Origin: IMCC45349 sp047219225 | Lineage (GTDB): Bacteria > Bacteroidota > Bacteroidia > Flavobacteriales > Flavobacteriaceae | Assembly (NCBI RefSeq): GCF_047219225.1 | Contig: NZ_CP178208.1 | Coordinates: 1,178,001 to 1,242,000, forward strand | Direction of reading: 5' to 3' | DNA length: 64,000 nt | Shown here: piece after piece, positions 62,435-64,000 of the stretch | Numbering within the stretch: position 1 is the stretch's first letter | How the letters are laid out: each line of letters opens with the position of its first letter | Made by a program: the position numbers and the translations under genes | Notes under the pieces: model-generated | Seen by the model: only the letters and a program-made list of their open reading frames with translations | What the model was told of the DNA's origin: nothing | The model's database searches: none

Positions 62435-64000
62435 CTATTTCTCGTCTTCTTCTAATTTTATTAATTCAATCGAAGCCATAATGCGTTCAATTATTTGGTC
62501 TGCATACACATCGCCATCTTCCCATAAAAGAGATACTTGCTGCAAAATATTTTTGGTAGTAAATCCTAATATGATGTAATTAGTCTTTATACTATCTTTA
62601 GTTAAAGGATTTACATAATCTGCAGTCCCAAATGTTTTTAAACCTTCTTGACCATTAGGTGTAATAAACTGTTCGTTTTTAGTAATTATATTTTGGAATC
62701 CTCTTTCTTCAAGTTTCTGTAATTGTTTTTCTGCTATTTGAACCAAATCAATTTTACTTTCTTCATCATCGCTACTCTGTTGTTCCTGCTGTTGTTTACT
62801 AAAGTTAAACTTAGTACTTGTAAGCACCACATCAATTGGAGAGCCTAATCCTCCATAACCAAATGCTGCTATTTGAACTTTTTGTTTTGCTTCTTCTGGT
62901 AATTCTATTACTTGACGTTCTAATACCTTTGGAGTTGTAATTGTAATTCCAGGAGCTCCATACTCACTAGTCACCCAACTCTTTTCTTCTAAAAGTTCTT
63001 TACTAGGATGCCCTAAAATAGTATCCTTAACGTAATTAAAACCATAATGAATTGTAAACCCAACTATAGTTCCAATAAATAAAACCGCTGCTACAATTAC
63101 TGTTATAATTACTTTTCTACGCTTCTTTTTTCTTTCTAATTCTTCTTGATATGCTATATCTGCCAACAAGTCTTCTTCTGTTGGTTCAGGTAATGCTTCT
63201 TTTACATTATCAATTTCTAAATCAATAGTGTTTCTATCGATTTTAGCTAATTCAATATCTGGAGCTGATTTTGCAAACTTTACTAAATCTGCTCTTTTTA
63301 GAATTGTTTCAATATTCTTGATATCATCATTACTTAAGTCTACTTGATTACCATCCTTTAATAATTTTAAGCGATGGATTAATTCATCTGTAGTACTTTC
63401 AAGTGCACGATCGTATACTTTTTCATCCAGATATTTCCTGATAATTAAGGTTAATTCTGAATAGTATTCTTTTATTTCTTCCCTAACTAAATATCCAGCG
63501 CTATCTAATTCCTGTAATGCAAGTTTAGCTCTGTCGTATGGAGGCAATAGTGCAACTTTTTCTTCTTTAGTTAATGGCTTTTCTCTCCAAACAAACCAGT
63601 ATAATAAAAAGGCAACTAAACCTAATATTGCTAATATTATCAACACATACAACCACCATTTACTAGGGCTTTTTTCAACACTAATAATTGGTTTAATATC
63701 GTATAGCTTTTGTTTGGTAGTGTCAACAACTACATCTCTAACTTCTACTTTTAAAGAATCAGTAAAAAGTGTTTTTGAGCCAACTACAATTTTTTGCCTA
63801 GGTATGATATATGAGCCTGAATCAAATTGCGTTAAACCATACTTTTTTATTAATTGGAATTTAGCGTCTTTTTTTGTTGTATCAATTTTAAAAGACTCTA
63901 TCATTTCAAGAGGCTGAAACGTTTGACCTTCTGGAAAAACAACAATGTTTGTCGAATCAGTTTCAACTTCAATCTTGTAAGTTATTTGCGCTCCTATTTT
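62435..64000 (-). CDS. Bat-operon membrane protein upstream of batA (N-terminus outside window)
   Basis: The frame is open through the right edge; the ATG at 63904 is internal, and 32 more codons (reading KIGAQITYKIEVETDSTN and on) are visible. At least 521 residues are present. An N-terminal beta domain (Ig-like, as in BatD) is followed by a TM helix (around residue 125 of the part from 63904), a cytoplasmic region typical of the DUF4381-like proteins next to bat genes, and a second TM (near 270). A C-terminal soluble domain of unknown type closes it. It abuts batA. Function unknown. Confidence 0.82.
   Translation of the reverse strand, partial: KIGAQITYKIEVETDSTNIVVFPEGQTFQPLEMIESFKIDTTKKDAKFQLIKKYGLTQFDSGSYIIPRQKIVVGSKTLFTDSLKVEVRDVVVDTTKQKLYDIKPIISVEKSPSKWWLYVLIILAILGLVAFLLYWFVWREKPLTKEEKVALLPPYDRAKLALQELDSAGYLVREEIKEYYSELTLIIRKYLDEKVYDRALESTTDELIHRLKLLKDGNQVDLSNDDIKNIETILKRADLVKFAKSAPDIELAKIDRNTIDLEIDNVKEALPEPTEEDLLADIAYQEELERKKKRRKVIITVIVAAVLFIGTIVGFTIHYGFNYVKDTILGHPSKELLEEKSWVTSEYGAPGITITTPKVLERQVIELPEEAKQKVQIAAFGYGGLGSPIDVVLTSTKFNFSKQQQEQQSSDDEESKIDLVQIAEKQLQKLEERGFQNIITKNEQFITPNGQEGLKTFGTADYVNPLTKDSIKTNYIILGFTTKNILQQVSLLWEDGDVYADQIIERIMASIELIKLEEDEK

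Noticed and set aside
1..64000. CRISPR arrays, insertion sequences, prophage, tRNA and rRNA genes.
   Set aside because: Scanning by eye found no regular repeats, transposases, phage genes or RNA gene signatures. A tRNA search tool could still reveal one.

Overview
The window is an AT-rich chromosomal segment from a member of the Bacteroidota, most likely a marine Flavobacteriaceae. The supporting signs are type IX secretion (T9SS) cargo with a C-terminal sorting domain, a PorZ-like propeller, many SPII lipoproteins, a TonB receptor with an N-terminal carboxypeptidase-D-like domain, a NagB fused to a PIG-L domain, the Bat aerotolerance operon, and Bacteroidota-type promoters (TTTG, about 19 bases, TAnnTTTG). 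I see no insertion sequence, prophage, CRISPR array, tRNA or rRNA. It reads as ordinary core chromosome, densely packed with genes. No stretch over 300 bases lacks a gene; the longest, between ferritin and carbonic anhydrase, holds a small Cys-rich ORF and two terminators.

Layout. 1-4.4 kb: amino-sugar use (NagB/PIG-L fusion cut by the left edge, a lipoprotein, a GH20 hexosaminidase). 4.4-13.3 kb, minus strand: a large FG-GAP/UnbV lipoprotein, umuC-umuD in unusual gene order, an M61 peptidase, an HTH/DUF2975 pair and a DoxX-like membrane protein. 13.4-18 kb: a tightly overlapping biotin operon, bioF, DUF2007/zinc ribbon, bioD, 12-TM protein, bioA. 18-21.5 kb: a pair of unrecognised envelope proteins. 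21.5-26.8 kb: a Coa1-like protein, a FabF-like ketosynthase, a secreted alpha/beta hydrolase, bioB, a JmjC/cupin-like protein and recX. 26.9-37.1 kb: a 1572-residue T9SS cargo protein, then porZ-recO-TonB receptor on the minus strand. 37.2-44.7 kb: gdhA, a beta-barrel protein, a Cys/Met gamma-synthase and several small household genes. 44.8-46.8 kb: yicC-gmk-nadD. 46.9-53.7 kb: lipoproteins, lysM/kbp, gpsA, pheS, cvpA and ferritin. 53.8-56.9 kb: a 47-residue Cys/Lys-rich protein, beta-carbonic anhydrase and a SulP transporter. 57-64 kb: batE-D-C-B-A and an upstream bat-operon gene cut by the right edge, all on the minus strand.

How the parts work together. Biotin: bioF, bioA, bioD and bioB cover the four late steps from pimeloyl thioester to biotin, but no bioC or cytoplasmic BioH-type gene is visible. 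A FabF-like ketosynthase and a 12-TM protein with an HxHxH motif sit in or beside the locus and are the best candidates for something undescribed. The SulP transporter and carbonic anhydrase form a likely bicarbonate uptake and conversion pair. PorZ and the T9SS cargo protein show that the cell secretes through T9SS. The bat genes form a VWA/TPR envelope complex.

All calls rest on reading the sequence and on memory of protein families. No database search was run.
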